Origin: JAYEHC01 sp964490635
GTDB taxonomy: Bacteria > Patescibacteriota > Minisyncoccia > JAHIHE01 > JAGLIN01
DNA: 23,438 bases
Direction: 5' to 3'
Assembly: GCA_964490635.1 (NCBI GenBank)
Contig: CAZBCK010000011.1
Span: forward strand, 1-23,438
Positions 1 to 7,523 of the stretch are shown in pieces; position 1 is the stretch's first letter, and every line of letters starts with the position of its first letter. Under the pieces are notes generated by a model, which ran no database searches, was not told where the DNA came from, and saw only the letters and a list, made by a program, of their open reading frames with translations. Both the position numbers and the translations under genes were made by a program.

Positions 1-2
1 CT

Positions 3-1448
3 GAATTTATGCCAACAAGCGATCAGAGTATGATGATTATGAAAGTTGAAATGCCAGTGGGAACTTCTTTAGAAGAAACAAGCAGGAAAGTTCAACAAGT
101 TGAAAAAATAATTATTAGTCAGACAGGAGATGATTTAATTAGCGCGACGAGTTTTGGCGGCACAAGCGAAATGTCAAGCAAAGGAGCTTCTATGGGAATG
201 GGATCGGGTGGAGTAAATGAAGCTCAGATTATGCTTCGGTTTAAAGATAAAAAAGAAAGAAAGCGATCCTCCTCGGAAATTCAGGAAATTATTCGAAAAA
301 ACATTCCGCAAATTAAAGGGTTAAAAGTCAGTTTTATGGATATGAGCGGCGCGATGATGGGCGGAACAAGCTCTCCCGTGGAAATTAAGATTTTCGGCAA
401 GGATTTAGATAAACTAAAGAGTATTGCCGGCGAGATGGTCCAAAATATTTCCAAGGTTGAGGGAACACGCGATGTTAGCGTTTCTTTAAATCAGGGCAAG
501 CCAGAAATGGTTATTAAAATTGATCGGGAAAAAGCTTCGCGGTTCGGTCTTACTGTCGGACAAATTGGTTCGGTTGTAAGAAATTCTCTCCAGGGAGTCG
601 CGGCAACTCAATTAAGAAAAGGTGGCGAAGAAACCGACATTAGAGTCCGTTATGATAAAGTTTATCGCGATGATCTCGAAAGCATTGAGAATCTGCCGAT
701 TGTTTCTCCGTCCGGCGCCAGAATTTCCTTAAAGCAAGTAGTTCAAATTTCAAAGGAAGAGGGACCGGTAAAAATTGATCGCGAGGATCAATTGCGGGTT
801 GTTTCCGTAACGGCAAATACCGCCGACCGCCCGGTGGGAAATATCGTTAATGATATTAAAAAGGAATTAAACAATTCCGAATCTTCAAAATTGCCAAATG
901 GATATTTTATAGAGTACGGCGGATCATACAAGCAAATGCAAGACACTTTTGGCGTTTTGGCAACCGCTTTGGTATTGGCGATCCTGTTGGTTTATATGGT
1001 TATGGCTTCACAATTTGAATCCTTAATTTATCCATTAATAGCGATGGCAGAACTGCCACTAGCTTTTATCGGAGTCGGCTTAGCGCTTTTAATCACTGGG
1101 CAAAATTTGTCCCTTCCTTCTTTTATGGGAATTATTATTCTTGCGGGAATTGTGGTCAATAACGCTATCGTTTTGATTGATTATATTAATCAGCTCCGCG
1201 CGCGAGGAATGGAAAAATGCCGGGCGATTGTAAAAGGCGGAACAGATCGTCTTCGTCCAATTTTAATTACTTCCCTAACAACTATTTTCGGAATGCTGCC
1301 AATGGCGGCTGCTACCAGCGAAGGTTCGGAAATGATGAAACCAATGGCAGTCGCGGTTATCGGCGGACTGGCAGTTTCCACAATTTTAACTTTAGTGGTA
1401 ATTCCTGTTATTTATAGTTTGGCGGAAAGGCGTAAAACAAAACAATGA
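3..1448 (+). CDS. RND efflux transporter (AcrB/HAE1-like), 3' part; gene starts before the window
   Basis: Inner-membrane proton-driven export pump of the AcrB/HAE1 class, C-terminal part only. The frame is open to the window edge (Glu-Phe precede the first Met at base 9, which is a conserved internal position), so the true start lies upstream. About 300 residues of the second periplasmic porter/docking region come first, including the PVEIKIFG and GGEETDIRVRY segments. A cluster of five hydrophobic helices follows (roughly residues 312-472 counted from base 9), with the conserved VMASQFES, GIVVNNAIVLIDY and RPILITSLTTIFGMLP motifs. It ends with a short basic tail. The stop overlaps the next start (ATGA), so the two genes are co-translated. 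The exported substrate cannot be read from the sequence. The family call is secure; drug, lipid or metal export are all possible. Confidence 0.93.
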   Translation, partial: EFMPTSDQSMMIMKVEMPVGTSLEETSRKVQQVEKIIISQTGDDLISATSFGGTSEMSSKGASMGMGSGGVNEAQIMLRFKDKKERKRSSSEIQEIIRKNIPQIKGLKVSFMDMSGAMMGGTSSPVEIKIFGKDLDKLKSIAGEMVQNISKVEGTRDVSVSLNQGKPEMVIKIDREKASRFGLTVGQIGSVVRNSLQGVAATQLRKGGEETDIRVRYDKVYRDDLESIENLPIVSPSGARISLKQVVQISKEEGPVKIDREDQLRVVSVTANTADRPVGNIVNDIKKELNNSESSKLPNGYFIEYGGSYKQMQDTFGVLATALVLAILLVYMVMASQFESLIYPLIAMAELPLAFIGVGLALLITGQNLSLPSFMGIIILAGIVVNNAIVLIDYINQLRARGMEKCRAIVKGGTDRLRPILITSLTTIFGMLPMAAATSEGSEMMKPMAVAVIGGLAVSTILTLVVIPVIYSLAERRKTKQ

Positions 1449-2659
1449 CCGTAGAACTTCAAATTCTAATCTCTGTTATTACTGTTTTTGTTTTGGCAGC
1501 TTACGCGCAGATTAACGCGGAGCGGTCGGGTATTCCGGGAGTTATTTTTCTTTTAATCGTTGGGTTTTTGGCCGGACCCGAAGTTTTAAATATAATTTCG
1601 CCGGAGGTTTTTGGCAGCGGGCTGAAAGTCCTTATTTCTTTAGCGGTGGCGATCATTGTTTTTGAAGGCGCTTTTTCAATTAAGCAATATGAATTTGAGA
1701 AAAATAGAAAAACGATCAGGCGGCTGGTTTCAGTAGGATATATAATCACGCTTTTTGGTACAGCGACAATCAGCAAATTTATTTTAAATATTCCATGGGA
1801 CATTGCTCTTCTTTTTGGCGCTTTGGCAGGAATGACCGGACCAACAGTTATTACACCAATCCTAGAGAGAATTTCCGTTGGCAAGAATTTAAAAATGGTT
1901 TCAATCGGAGAAGGAATTTTTGCCGATCCGATCGGGACGATAACAGCGGTTGTGGTCTTGGAAATAATCAGAACGGGAAGCAGGTTTAACCTTCTTGAAT
2001 TATTCGGCAGCTTGGGTATAATTAGCCAAAGGTTAATTCTGGGAATAATTATTGGAATTAGCGCCGGCGTTGCTTACAGTTATTTATCTAAACATTTGAA
2101 AAATTTGTCGGCGCAAGTTAACAATCTTAGCGCTTTGGCTTTCGCCCTTTCTTCTTTTGGTTTGGCGGAGATAATTATGCCGGAAACCGGCATTATGGCG
2201 GCAGCTATGGCGGGATTAACGACTGCTCAACTGGGAATCCCTCACTATAAAGCGGTTAAGAAATTCAAGAATGAACTGACTTTTTTAGCTTTGTCATTTG
2301 TCTTTATTGTTCTGGCGGCAAGCATAAAAGTAGCTGATATTACCCAACTGGGATACCGGGGATTATTGATAGTGCTTTTGCTTATTGTTCTAGTCAGGCC
2401 GATAGCTGTCTCTGTTTCAACTCACAAATCGTTATTGTCTAAGAAAGAGAAATTCTTTTTATCCAACTTTGCCCCCAGAGGAATCATTGCCGTTTCAATG
2501 GTGGTTTACGCCAGTTCTATTTTGGTTAACATCGGAAGAGAATCGGATGCTCAAATATTAAACGGGCTGGTGTTTTTAACAGTAGTTTTGACTATTTTGA
2601 TTCAGGGTTTAAATGCCGAAAAATTGGCGAGGAGACTAGGCTTGATCGGGGAAGATTAG
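1445..2659 (+). CDS. Cation:proton antiporter (CPA1/NhaP-like membrane domain)
   Basis: Polytopic membrane antiporter of 404 residues with about twelve hydrophobic segments along the whole length. It probably exchanges Na+ or K+ for protons in pH and salt balance. Family signs are the GMTGPTVITPILERI stretch near residue 130, the EGIFADPIG motif near residue 157 (the place of the ESLLNDP motif in classical NhaP proteins, here Ala-Asp in place of Asn-Asp) and the late APRGIIAVSMVVY helix, equivalent to APRG in other CPA1 members. It has no C-terminal RCK/TrkA regulatory domain and stops directly after the membrane part. The ATG at 1445 overlaps the stop of the RND gene by four bases, so it is read from the same transcript. 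The ion specificity is inference. Confidence 0.9.
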   Translation: MTVELQILISVITVFVLAAYAQINAERSGIPGVIFLLIVGFLAGPEVLNIISPEVFGSGLKVLISLAVAIIVFEGAFSIKQYEFEKNRKTIRRLVSVGYIITLFGTATISKFILNIPWDIALLFGALAGMTGPTVITPILERISVGKNLKMVSIGEGIFADPIGTITAVVVLEIIRTGSRFNLLELFGSLGIISQRLILGIIIGISAGVAYSYLSKHLKNLSAQVNNLSALAFALSSFGLAEIIMPETGIMAAAMAGLTTAQLGIPHYKAVKKFKNELTFLALSFVFIVLAASIKVADITQLGYRGLLIVLLLIVLVRPIAVSVSTHKSLLSKKEKFFLSNFAPRGIIAVSMVVYASSILVNIGRESDAQILNGLVFLTVVLTILIQGLNAEKLARRLGLIGED

Positions 2660-2697
2660 AATTTTAATTTTGAGTATTAATTAATTATTTTTAATAA

Positions 2698-2708
2698 AGA
2701 AAGGAGGT
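2698..2708 (+). promoter_or_regulatory. Strong Shine-Dalgarno before the pilin-like gene
   Basis: GAAAGGAGGT ends eight bases before the ATG at 2716. It is close to a full anti-SD complement, unlike most starts in this window, and fixes the start of the small gene. Confidence 0.85.
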
Positions 2709-2715
2709 AGACAGA

Positions 2716-3030
2716 ATGAAAAAATTAGCTAAAGCTTTCTCAGTTTTATCAATGATTACTTGCACTTTAGTTTGTAGCGCTACTACTTTAGCGTATGTTT
2801 CTCCGTGGGGAACGCAATGCCAACCAAGTGGCGTTCCGACCGATATCAGACAAGCAATTATGAATGTTACTAATTGGATTTTGGGATTTGTTTCAATGAT
2901 TTGCGTCTTGGTAATTATTTACGGTTTAGTCAGTGGTGCTGACACTATTAAATATGGAGTTCTAGGTTTGGTTGTCTGCGGTCTGGCTTACGCAATGGTT
3001 ATTGTAATCTCAACGGTTATTTTAGGATAA
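2716..3030 (+). CDS. Small VirB2/TrbC-like pilin-type membrane protein
   Basis: A 104-residue protein with an N-terminal signal sequence (Lys-rich start, hydrophobic core to about residue 26 ending near TLAYVS), a short exported stretch with one Cys (position ~36), and two hydrophobic helices (about 52-70 and 80-103) separated by a short GADTIKYG loop. This plan, signal peptide plus two helices at around 100 residues, matches the VirB2/TrbC pilin family, and small proteins like this are frequent in Patescibacteria. No other type IV secretion genes are visible nearby. The gene is preceded by a very strong SD, which suggests high expression as expected for a structural subunit. The family call rests on topology and size, not on a diagnostic motif. 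Confidence 0.6.
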   Translation: MKKLAKAFSVLSMITCTLVCSATTLAYVSPWGTQCQPSGVPTDIRQAIMNVTNWILGFVSMICVLVIIYGLVSGADTIKYGVLGLVVCGLAYAMVIVISTVILG

Positions 3031-3105
3031 AATTTCATTGGCTTTGGATTTAGAATGGTTATAAAATGTACGGAATGCTTTTTAATTAAAGTTTATTCTT
3101 TAGGG

Positions 3106-3134
3106 TTGCCACTTATAAAAAGTAAAACTCTAAA
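3106..3134 (+). promoter_or_regulatory. Possible sigma70-type promoter
   Basis: TTGCCA at 3106-3111 and TCTAAA at 3129-3134 are separated by 17 bases. It would give the 229-residue membrane protein gene its own promoter with a leader of about 65 bases, which contains a small hairpin (CCAATA/TATTGG, 3152-3167). The -10 element is only a partial match. Confidence 0.35.
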
Positions 3135-3206
3135 AAATGGACTTTAATCTGCCAATAAACTTATTGGAGTGAAAAATTGTTCATTAAAAACAAAGGAGGA
3201 ATTGAA

Positions 3207-3896
3207 TTGAAAGTGTTAAGAATGTTTATTGAACACCCAGCGAATTTTACCCTGAAAAGAGTAGTAGCGGCCGGCATTGTTTCCTTTATTTTTTTAGGAA
3301 TAATGCTGGGCATTGTCGGTTTCGTAACAACGGGAATTATAAGATTTTTCCCTTTCCTGAACTGGTGGATATTATTGTTAGTCATTCTGATATTAGGAGT
3401 AACTATAAATATTTTAGGAAGCCAGAAGTTCTCTGATAGTAATTCCTTTGGGATTATTATGGCAAGGTCTATTAAGAATTTTGCTGAAAATATTGTCAAG
3501 AAAAATCAAGACGCTATTAATGCTGATTCGGTTTATCTTGATGATTTATGGGGAATTTCCCATCTTCGGAATGAAACAAGAGAAACTGACAAGATAATAA
3601 TGAGAGGACTGCTGGAGCTAATAAAAAACAGAGAGATGAGGGAACAGCTGAAAAGAAGAATCCGAGAGATAGAGGGCAAAGAAGATAAGAAAAATTATTC
3701 AGCGTCAATCTACGTCTTGAGCGCTAGTGGCGGCAATGGCAAAGATCAAAAAGAGGTTTTGGCTTCATCGTCACCGACGCCAGCCACTGGATTTATACTC
3801 CGCAATGTTCCAAAAAAATGGCTGCATAAAAAGAGTCTTCTGGCTGTTGTGCGCAAAATAACTTCCGGCGCGTTGTTCTCGGGCGACGAAAAATAA
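3207..3896 (+). CDS. Two-helix membrane protein of unknown function
   Basis: I do not recognise a family. The start is best placed at the TTG at 3207: a strong SD (AAAGGAGGA, 3192-3200) sits six bases before it, whereas the more upstream in-frame TTG at 3177 has none. The resulting 229-residue protein has a short N-terminal segment, two hydrophobic helices (about residues 18-42 and 49-66), then a long polar, mainly helical region rich in Arg, Lys and Glu (about 100-155). The tail contains a Gly/Ser-rich linker and a basic, partly hydrophobic end. It follows the pilin-like gene with the same kind of strong SD, so both may belong to a cell-surface or secretion cassette. That link is inference from position and translation signals only. 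Confidence 0.6.
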   Translation: MKVLRMFIEHPANFTLKRVVAAGIVSFIFLGIMLGIVGFVTTGIIRFFPFLNWWILLLVILILGVTINILGSQKFSDSNSFGIIMARSIKNFAENIVKKNQDAINADSVYLDDLWGISHLRNETRETDKIIMRGLLELIKNREMREQLKRRIREIEGKEDKKNYSASIYVLSASGGNGKDQKEVLASSSPTPATGFILRNVPKKWLHKKSLLAVVRKITSGALFSGDEK

Positions 3897-3922
3897 AAAA
3901 GGAGGTAATAAGAATTAAGAGG

Positions 3923-4093
3923 ATGTTATATTTTTCTGCGAACAAAAATAGCGGGAAAATAACATTCTCTATTCTTTTATCATTGCTAAAAATAGCAAAA
4001 GTTTACAAAAAAAATCAGCGCAATGGATATTTGCAAACTGAAAGAATCGTGTCTTGGAAAATAACGGCAGAGAGAAAATTTTGGAAGCGTTAA
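3923..4093 (+). CDS. Doubtful short ORF, 56 residues, basic
   Basis: A perfect SD (AAGGAGG, 3899-3905) lies just after the stop of the previous gene and should serve a start about eight bases on. The codon at that distance is an in-frame ATT (3914). The first ATG of this frame is at 3923, rather far from the SD. The product would be short, Lys/Arg-rich and with one weakly hydrophobic stretch. It ends inside the last codons of the convergent ABC ATPase gene (tail-to-tail overlap of four bases). It may be a real small gene with a non-standard start, the remnant of one, or chance. Confidence 0.25.
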   Translation: MLYFSANKNSGKITFSILLSLLKIAKVYKKNQRNGYLQTERIVSWKITAERKFWKR

Positions 4094-4821
4094 TTGGCGA
4101 TCTCTTCCATAACGGCTTTTTTTAGTTCAATAAACTCTAAAGAATTTCTGTCTCGCGGTCTAGATAGAGTGTTGATAAAAGTTTTTTTTATCGCCGACGG
4201 ACCTTTGCTAAGAACTAGAATTTTATCGGAGAGATAAACCGCTTCGTCTATAGAGTGGGTAATAAAAATAATCGTTTTCATAGTCTTTTGCCACAAATCC
4301 ACCAGTTCTTCCTGCAATTTGTTACTGGTTTGGGCATCAACAGAAGCAAAAGGCTCATCCATCAACAAAATCTCTGGATCTTTAGCCAGAACTCTTGCCA
4401 GAGCCGCTCTTTGTTTCATTCCTCCGGAAAGTTCAAAAGGATAGCTATTTTCAAATTTTTCCAATCCTACTAATTTTAAATATTTTTTGGCAACCTCTCC
4501 CCTCTTTTCTTTTTCTGTCCCTTTTATTTCCAGAGGAAATTTGACATTTTCCAGAGCGCTTCTCCATGGTAAAAGAGCGGGCTCTTGAAAAACAAAACCC
4601 AGATCGGAAATTGATTGTTTTAAGGGCTTGTCTTTTATTAAAATACTTCCTGCTGTTGGTTGCTCTAAGCCGATTATTATTCGCAGAAGAGTGGTTTTTC
4701 CACAACCGGAAGGACCAACCATACAAATAAGCTCGTCTTCTTCAACTTTAAAATCTATATTATCCAGCACTTTTAAATTTCCAAAGTCTTTTCTTATATT
4801 TTTAACTTTTAAGTAAGCCAT
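4090..4821 (-). CDS. ABC transporter ATPase, nitrate/sulfonate/taurine type (SsuB/TauB/NrtD-like)
   Basis: ATP-hydrolysing subunit of an importer, 243 residues, the usual length for the family. Visible motifs in order: Walker A GPSGCGKTT (about 37-45), Q-loop in FVFQEPALLPW (about 77-87), ABC signature LSGGMKQR (about 130-137), Walker B ILLMDEP (about 151-157) and the switch His in FITHSIDEA. The ALLPW sequence after the Q-loop and the overall pattern are typical of the SsuB/TauB/NrtD group. It is the last gene of the importer set and lies about 390 bases after the permease. That gap contains a repeat-rich block, so it could be expressed less than, or apart from, the other two. The substrate is not determined by the ATPase. 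Confidence 0.93.
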   Translation of the reverse strand: MAYLKVKNIRKDFGNLKVLDNIDFKVEEDELICMVGPSGCGKTTLLRIIIGLEQPTAGSILIKDKPLKQSISDLGFVFQEPALLPWRSALENVKFPLEIKGTEKEKRGEVAKKYLKLVGLEKFENSYPFELSGGMKQRAALARVLAKDPEILLMDEPFASVDAQTSNKLQEELVDLWQKTMKTIIFITHSIDEAVYLSDKILVLSKGPSAIKKTFINTLSRPRDRNSLEFIELKKAVMEEIAN

Positions 4822-4834
4822 TTTATTTAATATT

Positions 4835-5198
4835 TATACTAACTTGCTTTAATAATTCCATTATTTTTGTCATCCTGAACTTGTTTCAGGATCTTTTGTA
4901 TATTACATTTAACTTATACTATTTTGCGTTGGACTTTCATCTGCGACGCAAACACAATTATTATATTTTCAACTTATTCAAACGATTAGTGATTTATAGG
5001 TTTGATTAAATGTAAAAGAGGGAAGATTCTGAAACAAGTTCAGAATGACAGATTCTCTGGAATGATATATTTCTGTCAGTGAATTAGTAAACATCTACAA
5101 TTCCCGCGAAGGCGAAAATCTGGTAAGTCTCAATAAACAATGATTTTCGTATAATTTTTTAATTTGCAAAAGTGAAATTATTAAAACAAGTTAGTATA
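4835..5198. repeat. Nested inverted-repeat element, possible MITE, between permease and ATPase genes
   Basis: This is the content of the 389-base gap 4822-5210; no gene is visible in it. The ends, 4835-4857 and 5176-5198, are inverted copies that differ at one of 23 positions (start TATACTAACTTG). Inside lies a second inverted pair, about 26 bases each, GTCATCCTGAACTTG... (4868-4893) and its complement (5025-5050), with about two mismatches. The right half also holds a CCCGCGAAGGCGAAAATCTGG piece and a 30-base segment shared with the region upstream of dnaE. A small hairpin (TTTGCGT/ACGCAAA, from about 4923) is near the left centre. No transposase is encoded. No clear target duplication could be fixed in the AT-rich flanks. 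Confidence 0.65.
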
Positions 5199-5210
5199 AT
5201 TTAAAAATTA

Positions 5211-6122
5211 TTAAGCGTTTTTAGATCTCCATTTGAATTTTTTCTCTTCAAAAAACTCTATGATAATATTTATTAATATTCCTATTAGACCGATAACAAT
5301 CATTCCGGCAATAACCATATCTATTCTCGCAATATCGTAAGCATGCGAAATTAAATATCCTAGCCCATAACTGCTGCCGGGCAACATTTCCGCGGCTACG
5401 ACACACATCCAAGCAATTCCGATTCCAATTCTCAATCCCGTTAATATTACAGGGGAGGCGGCAGGGATAATTACTTTTCTTAAAATTTCTTTGTTCTTAG
5501 CTCCCAAGGTAATGGCAGTTTCAATTAATATTGTTTCAACTCCTTTTACACCGTCAACAGTATTTAAAAGAATAGGAAAAAAAGAGCCGATAAAAATAAT
5601 AAAAATCATTGATATTTGGAGATTTCCTAAAATAGGATGATAAGTTTCTATACCCAAAAGATCGGCGGCGCTCATTAAACCGAACCATGCCAAGGCGAGA
5701 GGAATCCATGCTAATGGAGGAATTGGTCTGATTAATTCTATCAAGATACTGGTAAATTCTCTTACTTTTTTAAAATAGCCAATAAAAATTCCCAAAGGAA
5801 TTGCTATTACAGCCGCAATAATAAATCCTAAAAAAACTCTCGTTATACTGACAAGCGCGTTTTCGTATAAGCTGCCGATTCCTAAAATATCTTTTAAGGG
5901 ATAAAGCAGAATCACAAAAACACTCTCTACTTTCGGCAGAATTGTTGGTCTATCTATCCAAATAGCAATGATCTCCCAGCTTATAATTACCAGCAACGGA
6001 AAAGTTATTTTGAATAATAGTTTTAAGTATTTATTCCCGATTGTTGTTTTTTTAGTTTCCGTATTCATGTTTGTTAATTTATTTATATGCGGAACTTTCA
6101 TACTTCTTGTTTCTTTTGTCAT
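5211..6122 (-). CDS. ABC transporter permease, nitrate/sulfonate/taurine type (SsuC/TauC-like)
   Basis: Membrane channel subunit of the importer, with about six hydrophobic helices in some 290 residues. The EAA-type cytoplasmic loop that contacts the ATPase is seen as TLGAKNKEILRKVIIPAASPVILTG (here split by position, about two thirds along), and the family's PPLAWIPLALAWFG stretch is present. The frame stays open upstream to 6155, but that part lies in a palindromic repeat (6118-6190), so I reject it as the start. ATGs at 6122, 6101 and 6068 are all possible; none has a good SD, and 6068 gives the most usual N-terminus. It follows the binding-protein gene after the repeat, and the two are probably in one transcript. 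Confidence 0.9.
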   Translation of the reverse strand: MTKETRSMKVPHINKLTNMNTETKKTTIGNKYLKLLFKITFPLLVIISWEIIAIWIDRPTILPKVESVFVILLYPLKDILGIGSLYENALVSITRVFLGFIIAAVIAIPLGIFIGYFKKVREFTSILIELIRPIPPLAWIPLALAWFGLMSAADLLGIETYHPILGNLQISMIFIIFIGSFFPILLNTVDGVKGVETILIETAITLGAKNKEILRKVIIPAASPVILTGLRIGIGIAWMCVVAAEMLPGSSYGLGYLISHAYDIARIDMVIAGMIVIGLIGILINIIIEFFEEKKFKWRSKNA

Positions 6123-6190
6123 CCCAGATTTTTTTCTTCTGTAGAAACGAAGCACTGCTTCGTCTCTACGACAAAATTTTCCGGAATGAC
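6118..6190. repeat. Composite palindromic repeat between binding-protein and permease genes
   Basis: An outer imperfect inverted repeat runs from GTCATCCCAGA (6118) to TTCCGGAATGAC (ending 6190). Inside it is a second palindrome, GTAGAAACGAAGCA (6141-6154) and TGCTTCGTCTCTAC (6156-6169), with one mismatch in 14. It could fold in the mRNA and protect or separate the two messages. Its outer arm resembles the elements at 4868, 17723 and 17831. Confidence 0.7.
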
Positions 6191-6200
6191 AAAAAATTCC

Positions 6201-7358
6201 TCAATTATCAATTTCTTCCTTTGCCTCCTCATAAATGCTAAAATCAAAGAGAATATTCTTAATTTTTTCAGAATCTTCAATCCCTTTTAATTTTCCGTCT
6301 AATTTGCCAAGATTGTCCATTTCCTTAACGAAAGTACAATTTCCATTAAACCATGCTTCATCTGTTTCCGTGAAAAATTTAATATTAGGAATAGCTATTT
6401 TTTCTACTTCTTCTTCTACCCCCAGCCATTTAGAGCTTGCCTTAACCGCTAATTCAGGACTTTCGTTGATAATATCAGTAGAAACCATCATTAGTTTAAG
6501 GAAGTCTTTCAGAATTTCTCTTTTTTCTTTGATCATTTCATCAGAAGCTGCTATAACACAGCAAACATGATTTTTCCATATTCCTTTTGGAGGAAGATCT
6601 TGGGAGTAAGCGATAATTTTCCCTACTTCCCTGTTGACCATAATAGCGGGGGCCGGCTGCCAAGCAATAACGGCGTCTATATCTCCTTTTTCCAAAGAAG
6701 TAAGCATAGTCCCTTGTCCTTTCATATCAACAATTAACACATCTGTTTTTTTTGCTTGATTTTCCGAATAGCTGACACCACTCGCCTTCAAAGCTGATTC
6801 TAACATTACTTTTTGAATAGAAGTGATTAAAGGAAATCCTATTTTTTCTTGACCTTCGCTAGATTTTATCCACGAAATAAATTCCGTCCAATTTTCCGAA
6901 GGATTGTCCTTTCTAATAACAATAGCCGATCCTTCCGCCTGCAGAGGCGAAACTATTTTTGCCTTGGTTCCTTTGTCAATAAAAAATATTGTTGGCGGCG
7001 CTCCGTTCAGATTTATGTCGCTGTGCCCTTGTTCCATTAGAGTCATTGCTTCCGCTCCTCCTTTTTTGGCTAAAACGATTCTAAGATTGGCAATTTTTTT
7101 GCCATCGGCGTAAAACTCGTATCTTTCTTTATCTACGATTGATTTTAGATAAATTTCTTTTTCTTTAAATAGTTCCGAATTTTCAGCGGCGACGAACAAA
7201 GCAGAATGATGATCGGTAGGTAAATAGGTTATGGTTACCGTAGGCACTTTTTCTGTTTTTACTTCTGACATTTTTGACTGATAAAGAGAATGAGTCACCG
7301 CCAAAGCTATCACTGCTATCACGACCAGTATCACGGTAGTTGATTTTTGCGTTTTCAT
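6201..7358 (-). CDS. ABC transporter substrate-binding protein, NMT1/SsuA/NrtA-like, membrane-anchored
   Basis: Extracytoplasmic receptor of the importer, 385 residues. It starts with a basic tip and a hydrophobic helix (about 8-27). It has no lipobox Cys, so it is either anchored by this helix or cut as a signal peptide. The mature part begins VPTVTITYLPTDHHSALFVAAE, the typical first strand and ligand loop of the SsuA/TauA/NrtA/ThiY fold. It continues with MTLMEQGHSDINLNGAPP, where other members have a 'G..D....G.P' ligand loop, and GDIDAVIAWQPAP near residue 245. Thus the ligand should be a small anion or organic molecule (nitrate, sulfonate, pyrimidine precursor and bicarbonate are all known for the family); which one cannot be told. 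First gene of the importer set, with a good promoter upstream (7397-7425). Confidence 0.88.
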   Translation of the reverse strand: MKTQKSTTVILVVIAVIALAVTHSLYQSKMSEVKTEKVPTVTITYLPTDHHSALFVAAENSELFKEKEIYLKSIVDKERYEFYADGKKIANLRIVLAKKGGAEAMTLMEQGHSDINLNGAPPTIFFIDKGTKAKIVSPLQAEGSAIVIRKDNPSENWTEFISWIKSSEGQEKIGFPLITSIQKVMLESALKASGVSYSENQAKKTDVLIVDMKGQGTMLTSLEKGDIDAVIAWQPAPAIMVNREVGKIIAYSQDLPPKGIWKNHVCCVIAASDEMIKEKREILKDFLKLMMVSTDIINESPELAVKASSKWLGVEEEVEKIAIPNIKFFTETDEAWFNGNCTFVKEMDNLGKLDGKLKGIEDSEKIKNILFDFSIYEEAKEEIDN

Positions 7359-7396
7359 ATGTTTATATGTTATTAGTTAAGGTATCTTCAGTTTTT

Positions 7397-7425
7397 AGAA
7401 TACCAAAAAACATTACTTTAGTCAA
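7397..7425 (-). promoter_or_regulatory. Sigma70-type promoter of the ABC importer operon
   Basis: Read on the minus strand, TTGACT (7425-7420) and TATTCT (7402-7397) are separated by exactly 17 bases. Transcription would start near 7390 and give a leader of about 30 bases before the ATG at 7358. No SD is seen in that leader. Confidence 0.65.
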
Positions 7426-7468
7426 AATTTTGCGGGACGCTTAAAATATAAATCCCTATTTTTTATCA

Positions 7469-7497
7469 TTGTTAAAAAATAACAAGAGTGGTATACT
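7469..7497 (+). promoter_or_regulatory. Sigma70-type promoter of the ubiB-like gene
   Basis: TTGTTA (7469-7474) and TATACT (7492-7497) are separated by 17 bases. The predicted start is near 7504, about 20 bases before the ATG at 7524. It faces away from the importer promoter 44 bases to the left, so the two genes share one divergent control region. Confidence 0.65.
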
Positions 7498-7523
7498 TAA
7501 TATAGTATTATTACAACTTATTT

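Noticed and set aside
3177..3206. TTG at 3177 as start of the two-helix membrane protein
   Set aside because: The strong SD at 3192-3200 lies downstream of it and points to the TTG at 3207.
6123..6155. Longer permease start at 6155
   Set aside because: The start codon falls in the centre of a palindromic repeat, and the added residues do not resemble permease N-termini.
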